Shown in pieces: positions 1 to 6,346 of a stretch of DNA of 6,346 bases. A program made the translations under genes and the position numbers. Each line of letters begins with the position of its first letter. Within the stretch, counting starts at the first letter, position 1. The notes below the pieces were generated by a model that saw nothing but the letters and a program-made list of their open reading frames with translations, was not told where the DNA came from and did no database searches. Source of the DNA: Microbacteriaceae bacterium (GTDB taxonomy: Bacteria > Actinomycetota > Actinomycetes > Actinomycetales > Microbacteriaceae); assembly GCA_003454135.1 (NCBI GenBank), contig DMKW01000234.1:1-6346 (forward strand), written 5' to 3'.

Positions 1-110
1 CTCGCGACCGTGAATCCCAGTTCCCTGCTCGAACCGTACGCCGTGGCGACGGTGAAGGCCACGTCGACCGACTTCATCACGATCATGAAACTGGATCGCA
101 CGCGCTACAC
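1..110 (+). repeat. Direct repeat copy 1 (inside the kinase gene)
   Basis: Bases 1-110 match 2690-2799 in direct orientation at an offset of 2689, with 106 of 110 bases identical by hand alignment. The mismatches are at 50, 59, 92 and 106. The true left limit of this copy is outside the window. Confidence 0.95.
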
Positions 111-1437
111 CCACCCCAATCCGGCGGAAATCGGCAAACCATTCATCGGAACGATCGCGCCCGCGCTCGCGGGGCGGTCATTCACGGAGACGTATACGGG
201 AACGCTCGGTCCCTCGGTTCGCGCCGTCGTGCCGATCAGGGACGATTCGGGCACGATCATCGCCCTCGTCTCGGCGGGCGTCGAGGTTCGAAACATCAAC
301 GCCGCGCTTTGGCCACGCCTCCCCGTGGTGATTTTCGCCGGGGCGGCAACGATGCTGCTGGGAGCAGTTGCGTCGTGGCTCCTCAGCCGGTACCTCCGCC
401 GCGTCACTTGGGGCCGGGGTCCCGTTGAAATGAGCCGGATGTTCGCCTACTACGAGGGTGTGCTCAACTCGGTCCACGAAGGGCTCGTACTCGTCGACCG
501 TGAGCGACGCGTGGTGCTCTACAACGACCACGCTGCCGAATTGCTGGGACTGCCGACCCACGATGGGCCGTCGAATCCCACGCCCCTCGCTGACCTCGAT
601 ATCGCGGGCGACGTCAAGGAACTCCTCGCGAGCGGGGCCCACGTCGCGGACGCCGTCTACTCGACGGATGATCGCATCCTCATCATCAACCAGGAGGTGG
701 CCATTTCGAACATCGTGGGGTATCCCGCTCGCGCGATGGGCACAGTGGCGAGTCTGCGGGACCACACCGAACTGCGGCGTCTTTCCGGCGAACTTCAGAC
801 CATGCGCACCCTTTCCGACGCGCTTCGGTCGCAGTCGCACGAGTTCGCGAACCGGCTTCACACGATCATCTCGCTAATCGAGCTGGGCCACCCGCGTGGG
901 GCGCTGAAATTCGCTTCCCACCAGCTCGACGCCGGACAGCAGCTCGTCGATCAACTCGCGGGAACCATCGACGAACCCGCCCTGGCCGCCCTCCTCCTGG
1001 GTAAGTCTGCGCATGCGCTAGAGCGCGGCATCCAATTGCAGATCGACATCCCCGCCGAGCTCGGCGAACTGGGTATCGACCCCGTCGATATCGTTACGAT
1101 CATCGGCAACCTGGTCGATAATGCGATGGATGCCGCGAGTCTGACCGATCACGAGGATGCCGCGGGCCGCTCGGTCGCGGTGACCGTTCACCGGACGCCG
1201 ACGGGAGAACTTCGGATTCGAGTCGCCGACAACGGCCCAGGGGTGGCGGACTCGCGACTAGCTTTCGAGCAAGGCTTTTCGACGAAGGAATCCGGGTCCA
1301 TGGGCCGGGGATTCGGGCTCGCTCTCGTGCGGCAATCGGTTCAACGCCTCGGTGGTGCGATCACGGTCGCCAACGAGGGCGGTGCGGTGTTCACCGTGAC
1401 GTTGCCCGCGCCCCGTGACGTGGAGAAGGGCGCGTGA
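1..1437 (+). CDS. Sensor histidine kinase, CitA/DcuS family (5' end missing)
   Basis: Membrane sensor kinase that should bind a carboxylate outside the cell and phosphorylate the regulator encoded next. The frame is open to base 1 (codons Leu-Ala-Thr before the GTG at 10), so that GTG is internal and the first transmembrane segment lies upstream. Counting from that GTG: residues 1-95 are the end of an extracytoplasmic PAS-like domain with R32-Y-T-H35 and R71 in the ligand-pocket positions known from CitA/DcuS; about 104-128 is a transmembrane helix; about 143-250 is a cytoplasmic PAS domain; H277 in SQSHEF is the phosphoacceptor; N367-D370-N371 form the N box; D407-N-G-P-G and G432-R-G-F-G-L are the ATP-binding G boxes. 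All catalytic boxes are intact. CitA has a Lys two residues after the second Arg; here it is Val, as in DcuS-like sensors, so a dicarboxylate such as malate, fumarate or succinate is as likely as citrate. Family assignment is firm; the ligand is inference. Confidence 0.93.
   Translation, partial: LATVNPSSLLEPYAVATVKATSTDFITIMKLDRTRYTHPNPAEIGKPFIGTIAPALAGRSFTETYTGTLGPSVRAVVPIRDDSGTIIALVSAGVEVRNINAALWPRLPVVIFAGAATMLLGAVASWLLSRYLRRVTWGRGPVEMSRMFAYYEGVLNSVHEGLVLVDRERRVVLYNDHAAELLGLPTHDGPSNPTPLADLDIAGDVKELLASGAHVADAVYSTDDRILIINQEVAISNIVGYPARAMGTVASLRDHTELRRLSGELQTMRTLSDALRSQSHEFANRLHTIISLIELGHPRGALKFASHQLDAGQQLVDQLAGTIDEPALAALLLGKSAHALERGIQLQIDIPAELGELGIDPVDIVTIIGNLVDNAMDAASLTDHEDAAGRSVAVTVHRTPTGELRIRVADNGPGVADSRLAFEQGFSTKESGSMGRGFGLALVRQSVQRLGGAITVANEGGAVFTVTLPAPRDVEKGA
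1422..1429 (+). promoter_or_regulatory. Ribosome binding site for the response regulator, inside the kinase 3' end
   Basis: GGAGAAGG lies just upstream of the GTG at 1434; its GGAG part is 8 bases from that GTG and 14 from the alternative ATG at 1440. The spacing favours the GTG. The start overlaps the kinase stop as GTGA, so translation of the two partners is probably coupled. Confidence 0.55.
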
Positions 1438-2165
1438 GAATGCCGGCCGACACGATCAGGGTGCTCGTCGTCGATGACGACGTGCTGAACGCTTCCGCGC
1501 ACGCCGAGTACGTGCGACGGCTGACGGGCTTCGCGGTTGCCGGGATCGCGCACAGCGGAAATGAGGCGCTCCGACTGCTTCAGTCCTCGCTGCGCGATGC
1601 CGCCAGCGACGACTCGATCGACCTGATTCTGCTCGACATGAATCTCCCGGACCTGCGGGGTATTGAAGTGTGTCGTCGCATCCGCGCGTCGGGTGTCGTC
1701 GTCGATGTCATCGCCGTTACCGCGGTACGAGACGTCGCCCTCGTGCGCGACGCGATCTCGCTGGGAATTCTGCTGTATCTGATGAAGCCGTTCACGTTCG
1801 CAGCGTTCGCCGACAAGCTTCACAGGTATCGCGACTTTCGCGTGGGATTCGTCGGCGACGGGACGCTCGCGAGCCAGGCGCACGTCGATCGAGCGATGGC
1901 GAATCTACGCAACCCTACGCACCTGCCGCTCGAGAAAGGCCTCACGCAGGAGACGCTGGATCGGGTCGCTCAGTCGATCCCCACCGACGGCGAAGCGGTA
2001 TCGGCGACGCAGCTCGCCCTCAAGCTCGGCACCTCACGCGTGACGGCGCGGCGTTACCTAGAGCATCTGGTCAGCGCCGCTCTTCTCGAGAAAACCGCGC
2101 GATACGGGATGCCGGGACGCCCCGAGTATGAGTATCGAAAGCGCGGGTCGACGGGTGCGAATTAG
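1434..2165 (+). CDS. Response regulator, CitB/DcuR family
   Basis: DNA-binding partner of the upstream kinase. The 243-residue length fits the CitB/DcuR/MalR family. Residues 8-130 are a receiver domain: acidic pocket D14-D15-D16, phosphoacceptor D68 in LLDMNLPD, switch Thr96 in AVTA, and K118 followed by Pro in LMKPF. A linker follows, and residues 188-213 contain a helix-turn-helix (SATQLALKLGTSRVTARRYL) typical of this family, ending in a Tyr/Arg-rich tail (PEYEYRKR). Start taken as GTG 1434, overlapping the kinase stop by 4 bases; ATG 1440 would remove only two residues. All phosphorylation residues are present, so it looks functional. Family members usually activate a di/tricarboxylate transporter or fermentation genes, but no such gene follows here: the next sequences are a broken ArsR gene and a transposon. 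Targets are therefore either upstream of the window or elsewhere. Confidence 0.93.
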   Translation: MRMPADTIRVLVVDDDVLNASAHAEYVRRLTGFAVAGIAHSGNEALRLLQSSLRDAASDDSIDLILLDMNLPDLRGIEVCRRIRASGVVVDVIAVTAVRDVALVRDAISLGILLYLMKPFTFAAFADKLHRYRDFRVGFVGDGTLASQAHVDRAMANLRNPTHLPLEKGLTQETLDRVAQSIPTDGEAVSATQLALKLGTSRVTARRYLEHLVSAALLEKTARYGMPGRPEYEYRKRGSTGAN

Positions 2166-2201
2166 GCGCTGGGTTTCCGGCACGCCCCCGATTGAGCGAG
2201 A

Positions 2202-2228
2202 ATCTGCATACGCCCGCAGAAAGCAGAT
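2202..2228. promoter_or_regulatory. Weak inverted repeat upstream of the ArsR remnant, possible operator
   Basis: ATCTGC at 2202-2207 is mirrored by GCAGAT at 2223-2228 with 15 bases between; an inner CTGC/GCAG pair sits at 2204-2219. It lies between the response regulator stop and the ArsR remnant, where an ArsR-type autoregulatory operator would be expected. Six-base arms can easily arise by chance. No clear -10/-35 pair or terminator hairpin was seen in this roughly 70-base spacer. Confidence 0.2.
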
Positions 2229-2236
2229 GTAACGTT

Positions 2237-2564
2237 TGTTGCCGCGACCCGGACTGCCCGTACGTCGAGTTCGCCGTCCAAAGTGTTCTCGATGCATCGC
2301 GGATGCGTCCAGCGTGCGATTGGTTGTGACGATCGGAGATGGCGAACCGACAGTCAATCGCCTCGCCGAGATTGTCGATAAGTCTCCCGCGGCAGTCTCC
2401 CAACACCTGGCGAAGATGCGACCCGCGCGCATAATCGCCGCACGGCAAGAGGGCCCGTGCGTCTTCTACCGCCTCCAGAACGAGCACGCGGTCAGCTTAT
2501 TGCCGACGCAATCTTCCAGGCCGACCATTCTTTGGGACCCCGCCACCACCACGAACAGAATTAG
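2237..2564 (+). pseudogene. ArsR/SmtB-family metal-sensing repressor, broken by three indels
   Basis: Remnant of a winged-helix repressor that would have released its operator when bound by metal ions. It must be read in three frames. YVEFAVQ (from 2261) is followed by VFSM one frame later (2283-2294), then by ADASSVRL through NEHA (2299-2490), then by QLIADAIFQADH and a RHHHEQN end at TAG 2562-2564. The implied changes are an extra base near 2282, an extra base near 2296 (CATC where CTC is expected) and a missing base near 2491. The winged helix is clear: recognition helix SPAAVSQHLAKMR and wing RQEGPCVFYRL. In the C-terminal helix, the His residues matching CzrA H86 and H100 are present, the D84 and H97 positions are Asn and Gln, and a His-rich tail follows. 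No start codon is in frame with the first segment; a Cys-Cys pair at 2237-2242 may belong to the original N-terminus. The longest single open frame begins at a TTG at 2236, but its first and last parts do not match the family. Repaired length is about 100-110 residues, normal for the family. Confidence 0.75.
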
Positions 2565-2572
2565 GTACCAGC

Positions 2573-2806
2573 GTGAGAAACCGCCACCGCCACGACCGCC
2601 CGCAAACGCACGACAATAAGGAGCACGACGAGCATGAGCACTCGCTAGTTCAGACCTCGGTCGCTGCGAACCCGTTCGTTCATTCCGCACTCGCGACCGT
2701 GAATCCCAGTTCCCTGCTCGAACCGTACGCCGTGGCGATGGTGAAGGACACGTCGACCGACTTCATCACGATCATGAAACCGGATCGCACGCGCCACACG
2801 GCGTGA
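2573..2806 (+). pseudogene. Chimeric small ORF: His-rich leader fused to a truncated kinase sensor fragment
   Basis: An open frame of 77 codons starts at GTG 2573, 8 bases after the ArsR stop, with a modest TTAGG ribosome site at 2561-2565. Residues 1-25 are rich in His and Asp/Glu (HRHDRP, EHDEHEHS), like the N-terminus of cation-diffusion or other metal-efflux proteins, which often follow ArsR genes; that assignment is inference. From about residue 30 the protein becomes kinase sequence (VAANPFVHSALATVNPSSLL and on), matching the first residues of the kinase at the left edge of the window. It ends in RHT-A-stop, where the last codons come from the sequence that follows the repeat. No membrane segment remains. 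It is most likely a recombination product with no function; expression as a small peptide cannot be excluded. Confidence 0.55.
2690..2799 (+). repeat. Direct repeat copy 2 (truncated kinase fragment)
   Basis: Second copy of the kinase sensor-domain segment. All four differences from copy 1 change the amino acid: T14M, A17D, L28P and Y33H in copy 1 numbering. Homology stops sharply after 2799. Kinase-like sequence continues leftward of 2690 to about 2660 (VAANPFVHSA), which predicts what lies just upstream of base 1. Confidence 0.95.
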
Positions 2807-2993
2807 CTTGTGAATTCGTGCAAAATCCAACGCCAGGGATTTGGCACCCCTAAATCGTGGTGTCGGGTAACGAACGTTCGCGAGACACTCTCGAACGCGC
2901 GGCTTGCTCCGCGCCGTGACGCTAGTCTCGGTGTAATGGTTTCCGTGTACGCGCCTGTGTAGCGCTTTCCCCTGTTTCTGATACGGTCTGGGC
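2800..2993. promoter_or_regulatory. Non-coding region before tnpR: probable res site, tnpR promoter and transposon end
   Basis: In Tn3 elements with adjacent resolvase and transposase genes in the same direction, the recombination site res and the resolvase promoter lie upstream of tnpR. Here 2860-2888 is an imperfect dyad, GTGTC...GACAC, of about resolvase-site length, with a perfect CGAACGTTCG palindrome (2871-2880) near its centre; this is the best candidate for the crossover subsite. GTGTA occurs three times in direct orientation (2931, 2945, 2957), and TCTGATAC (2978-2985) resembles a resolvase half-site and could also serve as a -10. The tnpR ribosome site is weak. The subsite assignment is inference. 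Confidence 0.45.
2897..2914. other. GC-rich hairpin in the res region
   Basis: GCGCGG (2897-2902) and CCGCGC (2909-2914) form a perfect 6-bp stem with a 6-base loop. There is no following T-run, so it is not a convincing terminator. It may be part of a resolvase subsite or chance in GC-rich DNA. Confidence 0.25.
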
Positions 2994-3566
2994 ATGCGGG
3001 TGGGCTACGGGCGGGTATCGACGCGGGATCAACATGTTGAGGGGCAGCGGGACGCGCTCGAGGCGGCAGGGTGCGAGGTCGTGTTCGTGGATTCGGCGTC
3101 GGGTAAGCTCGCTTCCCGCCCTGGGCTGGAGAAGGCATTACTGTCCGCGAACCGGGCTGGCGACCAGTTGGTGGTGACGAAACTCGATCGGCTGGGCCGG
3201 TCGCTGGAGAACCTGATCGAACTGTCCAAGCGACTGCAGGGCAACGGTGTTGACCTCGTCGTTCTGGATCAGGGCATCGATACGTCGACAGCGTTGGGGA
3301 CGATGTTCTTTCAGATTCTGGGTTCGATCGCGGAGTTCGAGCATGCGCTGATGGCCGAACGCACCCGCGACGGGTTGGCGGCGGCCAGGGCTCGCGGGCG
3401 CACGGGCGGGCAGAAACCCAAGTTAGGGGCCCGGCAGGTGAAGCTCGCCCGTCAGATGTACGAGGAGACCGGCCCGGACGGAAAACGTGCACATACGGTG
3501 GCGCAGATCGCGGCTGAGTTCAAGGTAAGCCGGCCCACCATCTACCGCTACCTCACCGCACAGTAA
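2994..3566 (+). CDS. tnpR: Serine resolvase, Tn3 family
   Basis: Site-specific recombinase that resolves the cointegrates formed during replicative Tn3 transposition by recombining two res sites, and usually represses its own promoter. The 190-residue length is standard. Residues 1-130 are the catalytic domain: the nucleophile Ser9 in GYGRVST, R42 after the flexible loop, and R66 and R69 in VTKLDRLGRS, all as in gamma-delta/Tn3 resolvase. A long E helix follows (ILGSIAEFEHALMAERTRDG). Residues about 150-186 are a C-terminal helix-turn-helix (TVAQIAAEFKVSRPTIYRYL). The ATG at 2994 gives the canonical MRVGYGRVST start. Every active-site residue is intact, so it is probably functional even though the transposase is damaged. 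A DNA invertase would look similar, but the Tn3 transposase next door settles the role. Confidence 0.95.
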   Translation: MRVGYGRVSTRDQHVEGQRDALEAAGCEVVFVDSASGKLASRPGLEKALLSANRAGDQLVVTKLDRLGRSLENLIELSKRLQGNGVDLVVLDQGIDTSTALGTMFFQILGSIAEFEHALMAERTRDGLAAARARGRTGGQKPKLGARQVKLARQMYEETGPDGKRAHTVAQIAAEFKVSRPTIYRYLTAQ

Positions 3567-3580
3567 GACAAGGTTTAGCG

Positions 3581-6346
3581 ATGGCGCGGCGTGCACTCCT
3601 GACTCCGCTTGAGCGGGCCCAGATTCTGGGTCTGCCCGAGGATCCGGACGGGATCGCGGCGCTGTGCAGGATCGATGAGACGGACATGTCGCTGATCCGG
3701 CAGCGCCGAGGGGACGGGAACCGGTTGGGTTTCGCTGTTCATCTGTGCCTGTTGCGCGGGCTCGGGATCGCCCTGGGTGCTGACACGGCTCTACCTGCAG
3801 CGTTCATCGCGCAGTTGGCGTCGAATCTCGGGGTGCGCCAGGCGGCGTGGGGCGAGTACGGTACGCGGGAGGAGACCCGGCAGGAACACGCACGCGATGC
3901 CCGCGCCTACCTCGGGCTGACGGCGTTCGGGATGGGGGATTTCCGGAACGTCGTGCAGGAGATCGAATCCGTCGCGCGACAGACCGACCGGGGACGAGTC
4001 CTCGTCGAGACGGCGATCGCGTCACTTCGGCGCAACGCGGTCGCGCTGCCGGCCATCGAGGTGATCGAGAAGGCGTGCGCGGAAGGCCTCACCCGGGCGA
4101 CCCGTCATGTCCATGGCACCCTCAACGGGCCTCTGGATGACGAACATCGGGCACGGCTGGACGGGCTGCTGAACCGGCGTCCGGACAGTGCGCTGACACA
4201 AATCGGTTGGCTGCGGCAGGCGCCAGCCCGGCCCAACGCGCGTTCCATGCTCGAGCACGTCGAACGTCTCACTGCGTGGCGTGCACTGGATCTGCCCTGG
4301 CCGGCCGCGCGGCTCGTTCACCGGAACCGGCTGCTGAAGCTTGCTCGTGAGGGCGCGTCGATGACGAGCGCCGATCTAGCAAAGTTCGAACCCCGCCGCC
4401 GCTACGCGACGCTGTTCGCGATGGCAGTCGAGGGGATGGCCACCGTCACCGATGAGATCATCGACCTGCACGACCGGATCATCGGCCGCCTGCTGCGGGC
4501 AGCGAAAAACCGGCACGACGCCTCCACGCTCGCCTCACGCACAAGCGTCACCGCACTCATGCGAACCTATTCGCAGCTAGGCGAAGCGCTGCTGAAGGCC
4601 CACGAGACCGGAGAGGAAGCATTCTCGGTCATCGAAAAGGTGATCGGATGGGACACCCTGGCCGAAAGCACCGCAGCTGCGAAGGAACTCGCCCAGCCCG
4701 CGGCCGCGGATTCGCTCGCGCTGGTCAGCGCCCAGTTCACCACCGTGCGCCGCTACTCGCCAGCGTTCCTCGCGGTCCTTGACCTGCACGCCGCACCGGC
4801 AGCAGCCGACCTGCTCGCAGCTGTCGATATCCTCCGGCAACTGAACGCAACCGGAGTACGGAAGATTCCAGACACCGCACCGAGATCATTCGTCCGGTCC
4901 CGCTGGAAACCCCTGGTCTTCACCGACACAGGCATCGATCGCGGGTTCTACGAATTCTGTGTCCTGACAGAGCTCCGCAACGCGCTCCGCTCCGGAGATC
5001 TGTGGGTACGCGGGTCACGACAATTTCGTGACTTCGACGAATACCTCCTTCACCCCCAGGACTACAGCAGCCTGAAAAGTGCGCAGAAGCTGCCGATCGT
5101 GACAACTGACGGGAACCCCGCCTACCTGAACGCCAGGCTCGAACTCCTCACCGAACGCCTGGCTGAAGTCGAACGGCTCGCCACTGACGGCAAGCTGCCC
5201 GGCGTTGCTGTCACTGCCGCAGGTTTGAAAATCACGCCGTTGGAGACGATCGTGCCGATCCAAGCGCAACCGCTGATCGACGCGGCCAGCGGCATGTTCC
5301 CGCGAATCCGGATCACCGATCTGCTGATGGAAGTAGACGCGTGGACCGGGTTCAGTCGGCACTTCACCAACCTCAAAACCGGCCAGCCATCCAAAGACCA
5401 GCAGCTGCTACTCACCGCGATCCTCGCCGACGGCATCAACCTCGGCCTGACGAAAATGTCCGAAGCATGCCCCGGTGTCAGCTACGCCAAACTCGACCGA
5501 CACCAGGCCGCACACATCCGTGAAGAAACATACAGCGCCGCCCTCGCCGAGATCGTCAACACCCAGCACCGGCACCCTTTCGCTGTCCACTGGGGCGATG
5601 GCACATCATCATCGTCCGACGGGCAACGCTTCCGCGCCAGCGGCCGAGCAGAATCCACCGGACACGTGAACCCGAAATACGGCAACGACCCCGGCCGGCT
5701 CGTCTACACCCACATCAGCGACCAATACTCGCCCTTCCACAGCCGCCTCGTGAACGTCGGTGACCGCGACGCGACCTGGGTCCTCGACGGTCTGCTGTAC
5801 CACGAAAGCGAACTGGAAATTCGGGAGCACTACACCGATACCGCCGGTTTCACCGATCATCTCTTCGCGCTCATGCAGCTCCTCGGCTACCGCTTCGCGC
5901 CCCGCATCCGTAACGTCGGTGAGACCCGTCTCTATACGCCCACCCGCGCCCACGGCCTCACCACCCTGTCACCTCTGATCGGGGGCCCGATCAACACCGC
6001 CACGATCACCCAGCACTGGGACGAGATCCTCCGCCTCGCGGCATCGATCAAAACCGGGACCGTCACCGCGTCGCTGATGATGCGAAAACTCGGCGCCTAC
6101 CCCCGCCAGAACGGCCTCGCCACCGCACTACGAGAACTCGGCCGTATCGAACGGACCCTCTTCCTCCTCGACTGGCTGCAGGACCCCGAATTACGCCGCA
6201 CCGTCACCGCAGGCCTGAACAAGGCGAAGCCCGAAACACTCTTGCCCAGGCCGTGTTCTTCAACCGGCTCGGCGAAATCCGGGACCGATCCTTCGAACAA
6301 CAGCGCTACCGCGCCTCAGGGCTTAACCTGCTCACCGCCGCGATCG
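3581..6346 (+). pseudogene. tnpA: Tn3-family transposase, frameshifted near 6224 and cut by the window end
   Basis: Large DDE transposase that binds the terminal inverted repeats and joins them to target DNA in replicative transposition. ATG 3581 is 14 bases after the tnpR stop with a weak AAGG site; the frame stays open to 6346 (922 codons) where complete family members have roughly 980-1000. The N-terminal region (about 1-160, LTPLERAQILGLP, RLGFAVHLCLLRGLG) is the Tn3 DNA-binding part. The C-terminal half is the DDE_Tnp_Tn3 domain: WGDGTSSSSDGQRF with D680, HYTDTAGFTDHLFAL with D753, and RELGRIERTLF holding the catalytic Glu (E852 or E857). After K881 (6221-6223) one base is missing: the next frame reads GEARNTLAQAVFF and RDRSFEQQRYRASGLNLL, the conserved Tn3 C-terminus. 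As written, the product would have an unrelated tail. Codon third positions shift from G-rich to C-rich across the gene. Identity is certain; whether the frameshift is biological or a sequencing error is not. Confidence 0.9.
6222..6346 (+). other. tnpA: Out-of-frame continuation of tnpA after a one-base deletion
   Basis: The original frame gives NKAKPETLLPRPCSS, unlike any Tn3 transposase. Reading one frame over gives NLL-ended conserved text (GEIRDRSFEQQRYRASGLNL) to the window end. AAC-AAG-GCG should probably read AAC-AAG-GGC, one G having been lost from a G run at 6223-6224. The last roughly 60 codons of the gene are beyond the window. Confidence 0.8.

Larger units (their letters stand above)
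2800..6346 (+). mobile_element. Tn3-family transposon, left part (resolvase and transposase; right end not in window)
   Basis: A Tn3-type serine resolvase and a Tn3-family DDE transposase sit in the same direction, 14 bases apart, preceded by about 190 bases of non-coding DNA where res is expected. The left limit is inferred: homology to the duplicated kinase fragment ends at 2799, so the element probably starts at or near 2800 with GGCGTGACTTG. Tn3 ends are usually about 38-base inverted repeats beginning with G residues; the partner repeat would lie beyond 6346, so the boundary cannot be confirmed here. If 2800 is the first base, the adjacent CACAC (2795-2799) would be the expected 5-base target duplication. 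No passenger gene is seen inside the visible part. Confidence 0.8.

Noticed and set aside
10..12. GTG at base 10 as the true kinase start
   Set aside because: The frame is open to base 1, the protein would lack its first membrane segment and half its sensor domain, and copy 2 shows kinase-like codons continuing upstream.
178..861. Minus-strand open frame of 227 codons opposite the kinase
   Set aside because: The + strand reading has every kinase motif; the minus-strand product matches no family I know.
1341..1883. Minus-strand open frame opposite the kinase end and receiver domain
   Set aside because: Fully covered by conserved coding sequence on the + strand; low-complexity charged product.
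2071..2487. Two overlapping minus-strand frames across the ArsR remnant
   Set aside because: The + strand shows winged-helix motifs across the same bases; the minus-strand products have no recognisable domain.
2236..2619. Taking the 127-codon frame from TTG 2236 to TAA 2619 as an intact regulator
   Set aside because: Its first ~20 and last ~40 residues do not fit the ArsR family, while other frames at those places do; it is the central piece of a frameshifted gene.
2897..2914. Rho-independent terminator
   Set aside because: A stem is present but no T-run follows, and it sits upstream of tnpR inside the probable res region.
2680..3492. Minus-strand open frame of 270 codons across the tnpR region
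   Set aside because: It lies opposite the clearly conserved resolvase, is Arg/Pro/Ser-rich and has no recognisable domain; it is a GC-rich shadow.
5015..5953. Several minus-strand frames opposite the transposase DDE domain
   Set aside because: They are the complement of conserved Tn3 transposase codons; their Val/Glu/Gly-rich content is expected from that.

Overview
The window looks like chromosomal or plasmid DNA of a high-GC actinobacterium. It is GC-rich throughout, uses G/C-ending codons, and holds an actinobacterial-type CitA/DcuS-CitB/DcuR two-component pair and an ArsR-type regulator with an actinobacterial-style C-terminal tail. A Microbacteriaceae-like host (Microbacterium/Leifsonia type) is my best guess, from family resemblance only.

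Layout, all genes on the + strand. (1) Bases 1-1437: a sensor histidine kinase of the CitA/DcuS family whose 5' end lies outside the window. (2) Bases 1434-2165: its response regulator, overlapping the kinase stop by 4 bases. Together they should sense an extracellular carboxylate and switch on uptake or catabolic genes; no transporter lies beside them here. (3) Bases ~2166-2564: a short spacer with a weak inverted repeat, then a wrecked ArsR/SmtB metalloregulator gene carrying three single-base indels. (4) Bases 2573-2806: a small chimeric ORF with a His-rich start, possibly the stub of a metal-efflux gene. It runs in frame into a second, truncated copy of the kinase sensor domain: bases 2690-2799 repeat bases 1-110 with 4 mismatches. 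(5) Bases ~2800-6346: the left part of a Tn3-family transposon, comprising a probable res region, the serine resolvase tnpR (2994-3566) and the transposase tnpA (3581 to the window end). tnpA keeps its DDE residues but has a one-base frameshift near 6224 and is cut by the window edge.

Reading: the left part is a functional-looking signalling operon. The middle is a scar of rearrangement, with a decayed metal-resistance regulator and a duplicated kinase fragment. The right part is a mobile element that abuts the duplicated fragment exactly where homology to the intact kinase stops. I see no rRNA, tRNA, CRISPR array or convincing new system. The most informative signals are the kinase duplication, the junction at 2799/2800, the indel-riddled ArsR gene, and the frameshift and codon-style switch in tnpA.
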